A stretch of 64,000 nucleotides of DNA from Rhodobacterales bacterium (GTDB lineage: Bacteria > Pseudomonadota > Alphaproteobacteria > Rhodobacterales > Rhodobacteraceae), in contig JAPLPE010000023.1 of NCBI GenBank assembly GCA_026400355.1, positions 25,874 to 89,873 of the forward strand, read 5' to 3'. A model generated the notes under the pieces. It saw nothing but the letters and a program-made list of their open reading frames with translations, did no database searches and was not told where the DNA came from. The translations under genes were made by a program, and so were the position numbers. Position 1 is the stretch's first letter, and each line of letters opens with the position of its first letter. Positions 53,061-60,927 of the stretch are shown one piece after another.

Positions 53061-53833
53061 GAGTGCTTGAGCGGGATGGGCTGGCTTTGGCTGCGCATGA
53101 ACGCGGGGCAGGGATGCCCGTGGTGTTCCAGCACGGTCTTTGCGGCGATGCCCGGCAGACGTTTGAAGCCTTTCCTGACCTTCCCGATGTGCACCTTGTG
53201 ACACTCGATTGCCGAGGGCACGGGCAGTCCGAGGCGGGCGGGCCCTATGCCATCCGGACCTTTGCCGATGACGTGGCGGCCCTGATCGCCACACTGCCGG
53301 GGCCCGTCGTGCTTGGCGGGATTTCCATGGGGGCGGCCATTTCGCTGCGTCTTGCAGTTATGCGGCCTGATCTGGTGCGTGGCCTCTGGCTTGTCCGCCC
53401 GGCGTGGCTGACCGGCGACGGGCCCGCCAACATGGCCCCGAATGCCGAGGTCGGGCGCGCCATTGCGGCCAAGGACAAGGATGGTTTTGCGGCAGGTGCC
53501 ACGGCGAAAAGGCTGGCCTTGGAGGCGCCCGACAATTTCGCCTCGCTCATGGGCTTTTTTGACCGTCAACCTCTTGAAGTGACATCGGCCCTGTTGACGC
53601 TCATCGCGGCCGACGGTCCGGGGGTGACTGTGGCACAGGTCGCTGCCCTGCGCGTCCCGACGCTGGTTTGCGGCTGTGCAGACGACGCGATTCATCCGTT
53701 GACCCTTGCCCGCGAACTGGCCGCAATGATCCCCGGTGCAAGGTTTGTCGAAGTCGCCCCCAAAGGCCGCGACAAGCCTGCCCATCTGGCGACGCTCCAT
53801 GTCGCCATCACCGATTTCCTTAAGGAGTTCTGA
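53057..53833 (+). CDS. alpha/beta-fold hydrolase (possible lactonase)
   Basis: A 258-residue hydrolase. Oxyanion region VVFQHGLCGDARQTF, the acid-loop DCRGHGQSE, nucleophile elbow GGISMGAAI (Ser of G-x-S-x-G) and candidate catalytic Asp in VCGCADDAIHP; the usual terminal catalytic His is in KPAHLATLHVAI. 3-oxoadipate enol-lactonase and related sugar lactonases share this order. GTG start at 53057 in the overlap GTGA with the isomerase stop. Placed between the isomerase and the epimerase, so it should act on an intermediate of the same pathway. Confidence 0.87.
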   Translation: MRVLERDGLALAAHERGAGMPVVFQHGLCGDARQTFEAFPDLPDVHLVTLDCRGHGQSEAGGPYAIRTFADDVAALIATLPGPVVLGGISMGAAISLRLAVMRPDLVRGLWLVRPAWLTGDGPANMAPNAEVGRAIAAKDKDGFAAGATAKRLALEAPDNFASLMGFFDRQPLEVTSALLTLIAADGPGVTVAQVAALRVPTLVCGCADDAIHPLTLARELAAMIPGARFVEVAPKGRDKPAHLATLHVAITDFLKEF

Positions 53834-53834
53834 C

Positions 53835-54527
53835 ATGCCCCGCCCCGCCACGGATTGGATTGCCCGCCTGCCCACCGGCCGCCTGATCGGCGAATTCTCG
53901 ATGTGGTCGGCAAACCTGATCCGCCTTGCCGATGATCTGGCGCGGATCACACCAGTTGCAGATATCCTGCATATTGACGTGGCAGATGGCCATTTCGCGC
54001 CTGCGCTCTTGTTCTTTCCTGATCTTGTGGCCCGGATCAGGGCTGAAACGGTGATCCCCATCCATGTGCATCTTATGGTGGCCGATGACGTTCTTCTGTC
54101 CCAGATCGACCAGTTTGCCGAGGCCGGGGCTGACCTGATCAGTCTGCATGCCGAGAACGCCAATGCCGGTGCCGGACTGGACCGGATCGCAAGCCGCGGC
54201 GTCGCGACCGGCATGGTTTTGCGTTTGGAGACGCCGGTGGAACGGGCGGCCCCATGGATCGACCAGCTGGATTTTCTGACGCTTCTGGGCACAGCGATAG
54301 GGGTCAAGGGGCAGGGGCTTGACCCCTCGGCGAGTGCACGTCTTGGGCAGGCCAAGGCAATCATTGCCCCGACCGAACGCCGCATCGTGCTTGCCGCTGA
54401 TGGGGGTATACGGGACAATACGGTGCCTGTCCTGCGCGCTGCCGGGGCTGAAACCGTCGTTCTGGGATCACTGGCCTTTAGCGCGCCGGACCTGTCAGCC
54501 CGGATCGCCTGGCTGCACGGCTTCTAG
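53835..54527 (+). CDS. ribulose-phosphate 3-epimerase family protein (Rpe/AlsE-like)
   Basis: A 230-residue TIM barrel epimerase. ILHIDVADGHFAPALLF gives the metal/catalytic His-x-Asp and Asp, HVHLMVADDV the second, LISLHAEN the third His, and LAADGGIRDNTVPVLRAAGA the last Asp and phosphate-binding loop. The usual 'DVMDG' Met is Ala here (DVADG), a change that may alter substrate choice, as in allulose-6-phosphate 3-epimerase versus ribulose-5-phosphate 3-epimerase. 1 bp separates it from the hydrolase stop, making it the last gene of the sugar operon; AIM24 converges 5 bp away. Confidence 0.9.
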   Translation: MPRPATDWIARLPTGRLIGEFSMWSANLIRLADDLARITPVADILHIDVADGHFAPALLFFPDLVARIRAETVIPIHVHLMVADDVLLSQIDQFAEAGADLISLHAENANAGAGLDRIASRGVATGMVLRLETPVERAAPWIDQLDFLTLLGTAIGVKGQGLDPSASARLGQAKAIIAPTERRIVLAADGGIRDNTVPVLRAAGAETVVLGSLAFSAPDLSARIAWLHGF

Positions 54528-54532
54528 GGAGG

Positions 54533-55213
54533 TCAGACAAACATTGAACCGTCGTCGTCCAGACTCTCCAGCGACTTGAGCAGGCGCTCGTTCCAGTAGG
54601 GCGTCCAGCAGACCAGTGCCTTGCCCTTGCCCGAATAGCTGCGCAACAACTGCTGGCCCGAAATCATGCTGCGGAAGAACGTCGATGGCCGTCGGGCTGT
54701 GAACCTGAGGCCAGACGTGCGCCCAAGGATCAGACGGCCCTGCACGTTGAGAGTTTCGTCTTCCAAATCGACCGTCTCGACCGGTCCAGGAGCGTTGATA
54801 ACTGCGCGACCTTGACCTGTCAGGACGGTCTTCCACGGGAAGAAGCCGTCGCCCGACCAGAAACTTGGCCAGAAGCGTTCCTTCTTCATCCCAAGCCGCA
54901 CGTCTCCTTCGCAGGCCCAGAAGACGCCGGGTTCAAGTATCCATTGGTCACCCTCGACCACGTCAAGGACGTGATACCCGCCGTGCGAGGGTTGCAGCAG
55001 GATCGAACCGGTCCCGGTGTAATAGGGCCGTATCGCCGGTTCGCGCACGAACAACGCCCGAATCACATCACCGCCGCCGGGCAAGCGGGGCGTCAGCTTG
55101 ATCTTGCCACGCATGTTGGACATGGCACCCTTGCGGGCACGCACGGTTTCGTCCCGAATCTCGATCTGGACCTGCCGCATGCCTTCGATGTCACGGATGG
55201 TAAAGTCGGCCAT
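54533..55213 (-). CDS. AIM24 family protein
   Basis: A 226-residue beta-rich protein in the AIM24/TIGR00266 family: MADFTIRDIEGMRQVQIEIR, the glycine-rich strand block TGTGSILLQPSHGGYHVLDV and VFWACEGDVRLGM, FWSGDGFFPWKTVLTGQGRA. The human mitochondrial AIM24 relatives and bacterial ones have no established enzymatic role. It is cytoplasmic, with no signal peptide. It lies 9 bp after the DUF4239 gene on the same strand and is probably co-transcribed with it. Confidence 0.85.
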   Translation of the reverse strand: MADFTIRDIEGMRQVQIEIRDETVRARKGAMSNMRGKIKLTPRLPGGGDVIRALFVREPAIRPYYTGTGSILLQPSHGGYHVLDVVEGDQWILEPGVFWACEGDVRLGMKKERFWPSFWSGDGFFPWKTVLTGQGRAVINAPGPVETVDLEDETLNVQGRLILGRTSGLRFTARRPSTFFRSMISGQQLLRSYSGKGKALVCWTPYWNERLLKSLESLDDDGSMFV

Positions 55214-55222
55214 GATATTCCC

Positions 55223-56023
55223 CTAGCTCAGCGGCTCGTCCCAGACCATCGACCGTTCCCACAAAAGCTGGAACGGTACCGGGTCCAAGCCTGCCTCGCC
55301 CCGCAGGGGACGGTCAAGCACGACAATAACAAACAGCATGACACCCAGAAAGAAGGCGCTGATCGACCCAAGGAAGAATTGCTGGAAGGGTGGCATGCGC
55401 AAAAGGACAATAAGCAGGATGTTCACCGCCGCTCCGACCAGCACCGCATACCAAAGGACATCGGGCAGTTGGGTGATCGTGCCGGTCAGGCGAAGCTGGC
55501 GGGCCTCGGAAAAGGCTTGAAAACCGCTCACGACCTGGGCATGAACGATTTCCTGTCCCTTTGTCTCGGGCTCGAAGGAGGCAAGTTTCTGCCGCATCGC
55601 ATCGGTCCTGGTGAAACCGCCGTTCAGGATCTCGCCCTGACGGTGCGCGTCCCAGTCCTTGTTGATGGTGAACTGCACATAGTCGCGCATCATCGTCTTC
55701 ATCTCGGACCGCATGGGTTCAGGATAGGCGTTCATGTCTGCATAAAGCGCACCAAGAGTGGAAGCTTCTGACATGATCCCTTCTTTGATCCGTTCGTTGT
55801 TCTGGTAGGCCGACACTGTGAGCAGACCCAGCAAAAGGCCGTAAAACAGCGCAAAACCCGAAGTGGCGTAGTTGAGCGTCTGGTTGAATTCAGGTCCGGC
55901 GCCAAACAGAAGGCGAAGGATCGGCTTGAAGATGATCAGGCCGATGAACATCGCCCCGATGGTGATGAGCGAGATATAGATGGCAAGTTCGCGCGTCGGA
56001 ATGTCGAATACAAAGTCAGGCAT
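55223..56023 (-). CDS. DUF4239 (bestrophin-like) membrane protein
   Basis: A 266-residue membrane protein. Hydrophobic helices at ~10-35 (IYISLITIGAMFIGLIIFK), ~45-70, and two at ~190-235 (VLWYAVLVGAAVNILLIVLL, FFLGSISAFFLGVMLFVIVV), with a soluble helical region between (~75-175). DUF4239 proteins are suggested to share the bestrophin fold. The frame is open to 56059, but MPDFVFDIPTRELAIYI at 56023 follows GGGAG; the earlier part has no sign of a start. It is divergent from the TAXI protein gene. Confidence 0.8.
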   Translation of the reverse strand: MPDFVFDIPTRELAIYISLITIGAMFIGLIIFKPILRLLFGAGPEFNQTLNYATSGFALFYGLLLGLLTVSAYQNNERIKEGIMSEASTLGALYADMNAYPEPMRSEMKTMMRDYVQFTINKDWDAHRQGEILNGGFTRTDAMRQKLASFEPETKGQEIVHAQVVSGFQAFSEARQLRLTGTITQLPDVLWYAVLVGAAVNILLIVLLRMPPFQQFFLGSISAFFLGVMLFVIVVLDRPLRGEAGLDPVPFQLLWERSMVWDEPLS

Positions 56024-56184
56024 CTCGCGCGCTCCCACCGGCGACAAAGGGCCCGGCACAGTTGGCGGGCAAACCTACGTTGCCGCTTAACGCGCCGGTT
56101 CGCAATGGTGCAGAATCCACTTGGCGGAAGTTTTGCAAGATGATCTAAACGGTGCGCGAACCCATTCATCCTGCAGGAGTTGCC

Positions 56185-57147
56185 GTGTTCCGCAGCATCG
56201 TTGCCAGTTGTATCCTGATCGTCGCGGCCGCCGGTGCCGGAGCGCAGGACCACGAGATGCGGCTTTTCACCTTTGGTGCAGGCGATGTGACCGGGGGCTA
56301 TTATGCCACTGCGGCCGCGATCTGCGACATGGTCAACCGCAATGAACACGGCACGTTGCGGTGCAGCCCCGATCCGACCTCGGGGTCGATCTACAACCTT
56401 GATGCCCTGCGCAGCGGCGAACTCGATTTCGCGCTGGTCCAGTCCGACTGGCACCGCCGCGCTTATGAGGGAATCGGGCAATATGCCCGGTCTGGCCCGA
56501 TGGAGGACCTGCGCAGCGTGATGGGCCTCTATGGCGAAAGCCTGACGATTCTGGCACGCCGCGATGCCGGGGTCGCCAGTTTTGCCGATCTGGCAGGCAA
56601 ACGGGTTGATGTGGGGCATCCGGCGTCTGGCCGTCGCGCAACTCTTGATCAGGTCCTTGACGTCCTGGGGCTGACCTATGCCGATTTTGCGCAGGTGGCA
56701 GAATTCCCGGTTGGAACTGCACTTGCGGCCGTCTGCGCGAATGAGATCGACGCGACGCTGCTGATCGTGGGTCATCCCAATGCTGGTGTGGGTCGGGTCT
56801 TGCGGGACTGTGACGCCGTCCTTGTGCCGCTCAGCAGCGATGAGGCGAGCGAGATTATCGCGGCCATGCCAGACCTGAAACGGACGATCATCGCGCGGGA
56901 CAGCTATCCCGAAATGGCCACCGGCATTGCCAGTGTTGCGGTGACGGCCACCGTTGTGACACGGGACGACGTGGACCCCGACATTGTGGCAAGTCTTGTG
57001 CGAAATACGTTGACCAATATCGACATTTTGGCGCTAAAGGCCCGGGTCCTTGAGGGGCTGACCCCGGCTGAGATGCGGGTGGTCGGGCTGACCGCGCCAC
57101 TGCACCCCGGCGCCGAAGAGGCCTTTGCTGCGGCGGGGTATCCCTGA
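56185..57147 (+). CDS. TAXI-family TRAP-type solute-binding protein
   Basis: A 320-residue periplasmic protein with a signal peptide ending GAQ (~21). TAXI features: FTFGAGDVTGGYYATAAAIC, DLDFALVQSDWHR-like DFALVQSDWHRRAYEG, GKRVDVGHPASGRRATLDQV, and DATLLIVGHPNAGVGRVL. Members of this family feed TRAP transporters that import dicarboxylates, glutamate or unknown compounds; here no TRAP permease gene is within the window, so it may pair with a distant one or act as an orphan sensor. GGAG 7 nt before the GTG at 56185 makes this the favoured start over the GTG at 56152. Confidence 0.88.
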   Translation: MFRSIVASCILIVAAAGAGAQDHEMRLFTFGAGDVTGGYYATAAAICDMVNRNEHGTLRCSPDPTSGSIYNLDALRSGELDFALVQSDWHRRAYEGIGQYARSGPMEDLRSVMGLYGESLTILARRDAGVASFADLAGKRVDVGHPASGRRATLDQVLDVLGLTYADFAQVAEFPVGTALAAVCANEIDATLLIVGHPNAGVGRVLRDCDAVLVPLSSDEASEIIAAMPDLKRTIIARDSYPEMATGIASVAVTATVVTRDDVDPDIVASLVRNTLTNIDILALKARVLEGLTPAEMRVVGLTAPLHPGAEEAFAAAGYP

Positions 57148-57475
57148 CCCTTCAGGACCCTGCCAAGATCGGTGATGGCCGGGGCGGCGCAGAGCCCTTG
57201 AAATGTGGGTCTGTCAGGAACGGCAACTGGCTGTTTTGCGCAGATCGACCCAAGGTTCAATTGTACTGGATGAATGACCGATGAAATCCGACTTATGGGC
57301 GACATGATCATGCTGGCATGATTGCAGAACTTGAACGGAAACATTTATCGCATCGTATTGCCAAGTCGCAATATCGTTGGCTTCTCTGGCTCGATGCTTT
57401 GGCATTGGCCGCCCGATACGTGTTCCGGGACAACTTGGAGTTTGATTCCACGGTTTGAGGGGTAGCGCAGGGCCG
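57148..57475. other. 328-bp gene-free gap with two inverted repeats
   Basis: No convincing ORF. AT-richer than its flanks. Two perfect short inverted repeats: ATCATGC-TG-GCATGAT (57307-57322) and TATTGC-CAAGTC-GCAATA (57356-57373). They may be operators or ends of a small RNA; neither is backed by a nearby start codon. The left part overlaps nothing recognisable. Confidence 0.4.
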
Positions 57476-58324
57476 TTACTCGAAAAGGTCGACTTCTACG
57501 TTGATTTCCTCAATCAGATTCATGCGTTGGGTGATGGTCTTGCCCGCCTGCCCGATACAGGTGATAGCCAGCATTCGGATCACACTGGCCAGCGTCGCAT
57601 GGCTTGGGACAGTACCATAGGTGGCCGCATGGCAACCGATGACGAGTTTCGAGAAACGCTGCGCCGATGCCAGGAAGCGGTGGTCGGTCAAGGTGATCAC
57701 GTTCATCCGGGTTGTCCACGCATAGGACGTCAGCGCGGCCTGGAGCTTTGGCCGCGGTTCGAACGTGAGAAGGATGAGCGCGTCACGCGGGCCGGTCATT
57801 GCCAGATCTTCGGCCCAGGCACCCGGACTTGCACCCAACAGATGCACATCGGGCCGCAGCCGGGCAAAGGTCAGCCGTGTCAGACGGGCGAGGCCGTCTT
57901 CGGCACCAAAACCCATGCACCACAGGCGCGGCGCATCAAGGATCAGCCGCGCCGCCTGTGACAGAAGATCGGGTCGCATCTCTTCGAACGTGCGGGTCAG
58001 GTTTAGCAGTTCAAGTGCAAGATGATCTCCGATTGAGCGGCCAAGAACTGCCTTGTCCTGATCGATGCGGGAATAGGCATAGGGCTGGGTCCGGTTGCGC
58101 TCTTCGCGGGCCTGGGTCCGGGCCTCGTCGAAATCGGCATATCCGAGGTTCTGAAAGAACCGCGCCGTCGTGGCCTTGGACACTCCGGCAAGCGCGGATA
58201 GTTCAGTCGCTGAATGCGTTTCAATAAGCGCCTGATTCTCGAGCAACAGCGCCGCAAGTTTTTGCTCGGAATTGGTCAGCCGGGCGATTCTCTCTTGAAG
58301 TCTGAGGGTTAAGCGTGTTGCCAT
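57476..58324 (-). CDS. RpiR-family transcriptional regulator with SIS domain
   Basis: A 282-residue regulator: N-terminal RpiR helix-turn-helix (ERIARLTNSEQKLAALLLEN and TELSALAGVSKATTARFFQN, residues ~11-60) and a C-terminal SIS domain (~128-260; ARLILDAPRLWCMGFGAEDG) that usually binds a phosphosugar. Divergent from the cyclo-ligase-like/ABC transporter unit, 88 bp away, with a strong dual inverted repeat between them. It probably represses that unit and possibly itself. The SIS ligand might be a phosphorylated pyrimidine or sugar phosphate. Confidence 0.9.
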   Translation of the reverse strand: MATRLTLRLQERIARLTNSEQKLAALLLENQALIETHSATELSALAGVSKATTARFFQNLGYADFDEARTQAREERNRTQPYAYSRIDQDKAVLGRSIGDHLALELLNLTRTFEEMRPDLLSQAARLILDAPRLWCMGFGAEDGLARLTRLTFARLRPDVHLLGASPGAWAEDLAMTGPRDALILLTFEPRPKLQAALTSYAWTTRMNVITLTDHRFLASAQRFSKLVIGCHAATYGTVPSHATLASVIRMLAITCIGQAGKTITQRMNLIEEINVEVDLFE

Positions 58325-58360
58325 GGTCGCGTGTTTTCCCGTTTCCGCTGCTTGTCAGGA

Positions 58361-58388
58361 TGAAACATTCGTTTCATATTCATGAAAC
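58361..58388. promoter_or_regulatory. overlapping TGAAAC/GTTTCA operator
   Basis: Three half-sites alternate: TGAAAC-ATTC-GTTTCA (58361-58376), then GTTTCAT-ATTC-ATGAAAC (58371-58388), both perfect inverted repeats with the same 4-bp ATTC spacer and a shared central half-site. Located 37 bp from the RpiR start and 24 bp from the cyclo-ligase-like start, they fit an RpiR operator. A further GAAAC lies a few bases downstream. Confidence 0.7.
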
Positions 58389-58412
58389 ACCGAAACGGCG
58401 CCGGGGCAAAGC

Positions 58413-59150
58413 ATGTCGAAATCACGCATCATCCGCCAGCAGATTTGGGGTCGGCTGATCGACGTCGCCAAGCCCGACACGCGGTTTCACCTGAACTTCG
58501 CCGAGGTGATTCCCGATTTCGAAGGCTCTGAAGCCGCGACCGACCATGTCGTGGCCATGCCTGCCTATAAGAACAGCCAGTTTGCGTTCATCACGCCTGA
58601 CAACTGCCTTGTGGACCTGCGCCGTCGTATGATCGCGGAAGGCAAACCCTTTGTCATGTCCACCTACGGCATCTATCGCGGGTTCCTGTTGATCGAGCCC
58701 GGCATGGTGCCCGAGGGGGCCGAGCTTTATGCGGCATGGCTGGATGGGATGGAGCATTTCGGCCGCCCTGTCAGTCTTGAGGGCATCGCCATGCGGGGCC
58801 GCTTTGATTTCATGGTGACGGGCGCATCGGCAGTTTCGGTTGATGGCGTCCGTTTTGGCAAGGGTCACGGCTTTTTCGATCTTGAATGGGGTATGTTCAC
58901 TGATCTGGGGCTTGTGGACCAGAAGACACCCGTCGTCGCCGTCGTTCATGACTGTCAGATCGTCGCGGAAAAGCTGACCCCGTCGGAAACCGACATTCTG
59001 GTCGATGACATCGCCACACCCACGCGCATGCACCACGTCGAACGCCGCGCCAAACGCCCACACGGGGTCAAGTGGGACCTGCTCGACCCAAAGCAAATCG
59101 CTGACACCCCCCCGCTGCAAGAACTGCAGCGCATCCAGGGGATTGCCTGA
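58413..59150 (+). CDS. 5-formyltetrahydrofolate cyclo-ligase-like protein (COG0212)
   Basis: A 245-residue soluble protein with the cyclo-ligase fold: HLNFAEVIPDFEGSEAAT, PDNCLVDLRRRMIAEGK, and the signature region DGVRFGKGHGFFDLEWGMFT (usual GKGxGYYD changed to GKGHGFFD), then VVAVVHDCQIVAEKL. It likely binds a folate or a folate-like/pyrimidine ligand. Some COG0212 paralogues have been connected with thiamin metabolism by comparative genomics, and here the gene leads an operon with an NMT1/THI5-like importer, which supports that idea. True cyclo-ligase activity is not assured, because the family core has changes. Confidence 0.8.
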   Translation: MSKSRIIRQQIWGRLIDVAKPDTRFHLNFAEVIPDFEGSEAATDHVVAMPAYKNSQFAFITPDNCLVDLRRRMIAEGKPFVMSTYGIYRGFLLIEPGMVPEGAELYAAWLDGMEHFGRPVSLEGIAMRGRFDFMVTGASAVSVDGVRFGKGHGFFDLEWGMFTDLGLVDQKTPVVAVVHDCQIVAEKLTPSETDILVDDIATPTRMHHVERRAKRPHGVKWDLLDPKQIADTPPLQELQRIQGIA

Positions 59151-59185
59151 TAACCTCTAACCCAGAACCGCAAAGGACCACTGTG

Positions 59186-60157
59186 ATGAAAGTTTCGCTG
59201 AACCGCCGCGCCTTTCTGTCTGCCGCGACAGCCACCGCTGCCCTGCCTCTCATGCCGCGCATTGCGAGCGCCGCCACGCCCTTTGCGATGCAGGCCGCCT
59301 GGATTAATGACGCAGAGTTCGCCGGCTACTTTGTTGCCATTGATCAGGGATATTTCACGGCCGAGGGGCTCGACCTGACGTATCTGTCGGGCGGTCCGGA
59401 CGTGATCCCCGAAGCCACGCTGGTCGCAGGGCGGGCAGATGTGGCGCTGACCACGCCAGACACGACGATCAAGGCGATCCTAGATCAGGGTGCCAAGTTC
59501 AAGATCATCGGCGCACAGTATCAGAAGAACCCGATTGGCATCGTGAGCCTTGCCAAGGCCCCGATCCTGTCGCCTGCCGACATGGTGGGCAAGACCATCG
59601 CCGTGCCGCCGGTGAACACGATCAGCGTCGAGGCGATGTTGGCGATCAACGGGATCGACCGCGCATCTGTCAATATCGTGCCCTACGCCTATGACCCCAC
59701 GCCGCTTATCAAGGGCGAGATTGACGCGAGCCTCGATTTCACGACCAACGTCCCCTACACGATCGCCCAGGCTGGCGAAGAGGCAGTGTCCTTCCTGCTC
59801 TACGATTTCGGGTTTACCACCTATAACGACACCGTCGTCGTAACCGAAGAAACGCTGGCCACCAAGCGCGCCGAACTCGTCGCCTGGCTGCGGGCGAGCC
59901 GCAAGGGTTGGGACGAGAACTTTGTCGATCCCGCCGCCTGGCCCCCTAAGTGGGAAACCACGCATTTCGCAGGAACCGGGCGCACGATTGCCAACGAGAT
60001 CTTCTTCAACACCGCGCAGATGCCCCTGATCGCTAATCCGGCCGGAGTTTTCGCGATGACGGAAGAAGGGATCGCTGCGAACCTTGAGGCGCTGGCCAAG
60101 GTCGGGATCAGCGGCACGCGCGACATGTTCGACACAACGCTGCTTGAAGAAATCTGA
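59186..60157 (+). CDS. NMT1/THI5-like ABC substrate-binding protein, Tat-exported
   Basis: A 323-residue periplasmic binding protein. Twin-arginine signal NRRAFLSAA then ALPLMPRIASAA (cleavage ~30). The fold resembles NMT1/THI5 proteins that bind thiamin-pyrimidine precursors or sulfonates: VAIDQGYFTAEGLDLTYLSG, GRADVALTTPDTTIKAILDQ, NTISVEAMLAINGIDRAS and PTPLIKGEIDASLDFTTNVP. Start at ATG 59186 after AAAGGA (an adjacent GTG is also in frame). The ATPase gene start overlaps its stop (TGATG), so the three transporter genes are coupled. Confidence 0.85.
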   Translation: MKVSLNRRAFLSAATATAALPLMPRIASAATPFAMQAAWINDAEFAGYFVAIDQGYFTAEGLDLTYLSGGPDVIPEATLVAGRADVALTTPDTTIKAILDQGAKFKIIGAQYQKNPIGIVSLAKAPILSPADMVGKTIAVPPVNTISVEAMLAINGIDRASVNIVPYAYDPTPLIKGEIDASLDFTTNVPYTIAQAGEEAVSFLLYDFGFTTYNDTVVVTEETLATKRAELVAWLRASRKGWDENFVDPAAWPPKWETTHFAGTGRTIANEIFFNTAQMPLIANPAGVFAMTEEGIAANLEALAKVGISGTRDMFDTTLLEEI

Positions 60158-60927
60158 TGACCGTACCTGCGGGGATCGTGCTCGACGGTCTGTCCAAGAC
60201 TTTTGCCGGTCGCGGACAGGCCGTAGAAGCCCTGCGGGATGTATCGCTGACCTGCGGCCCGGGCAGTTTCACGGCACTGATCGGCCCATCGGGATGTGGC
60301 AAATCGACCGTGTTACGGGCGGCCCTTGGCCTTGAACCGCTTGACCGTGGAAGGGTGACCATCGGCGGGCAGACCCCGGCAGAAGCGACGCGCGGTGGCC
60401 TGACAGGTGTAGCTTTTCAGGATGCGGCGCTGCTCCCTTGGCGGTCCGTGTCGCAGAACATTGCCCTGCCGCTGGAAGTGCTGGGACGGCCGGTGGGGGC
60501 CGCGCAGGGGCGCATCCGGGACCTGATCGCGCTGGTCGGGCTGAAGGACCGCGAGGATGCGCTGCCGGGCGAATTGTCTGGTGGCATGCGGCAGCGGGTA
60601 GCGATTGCCCGCGCGCTGGTCACCGAACCGCGCGTGCTGTTCTTGGATGAACCTTTTGGCGCGCTTGATCAGATCCTGCGCCGCCAGATGAATATCGAAC
60701 TCCAGCGGATCTGGGCCGAAACAGGTGTCACTACCTTGCTTGTGACTCACGGCATTGACGAGGCTGTCTTTCTGGCCGACCGCGTAGCAGTGATGCGCGC
60801 CGCACCGGGGCGGATCGTCGAGATCATCGACGTGCCCTCTGCCCGCCCGCGCGATCCGACCCTCTTCTCGGATCCTGCCTTTCACCACCTGTGCGACAAG
60901 ATCGCCGTGGTGCTGCATGGCGGGTAA
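60157..60927 (+). CDS. ABC transporter ATP-binding protein (TauB/SsuB/ThiZ type)
   Basis: A 256-residue ATPase: Walker A GPSGCGKSTVLRA (~45-57), Q-loop VAFQDAALLPWRSVSQNIAL, signature LSGGMRQRVAIARAL (~139-153) and Walker B RVLFLDEPFGALD (~159-171), with H-loop VTHGIDEAVFLADRV. This is the type found with NMT1/Tau/Ssu/ThiXYZ importers. ATG overlaps the binding-protein stop; its end overlaps the permease start by 11 bp. Confidence 0.93.
   Translation: MTVPAGIVLDGLSKTFAGRGQAVEALRDVSLTCGPGSFTALIGPSGCGKSTVLRAALGLEPLDRGRVTIGGQTPAEATRGGLTGVAFQDAALLPWRSVSQNIALPLEVLGRPVGAAQGRIRDLIALVGLKDREDALPGELSGGMRQRVAIARALVTEPRVLFLDEPFGALDQILRRQMNIELQRIWAETGVTTLLVTHGIDEAVFLADRVAVMRAAPGRIVEIIDVPSARPRDPTLFSDPAFHHLCDKIAVVLHGG

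Noticed and set aside
58325..58412. TPP riboswitch before the thiamin-like unit.
   Set aside because: No CTGAGA or ACCTGATC-type core is present here or in 59151-59185; only the RpiR-type inverted repeats are seen.
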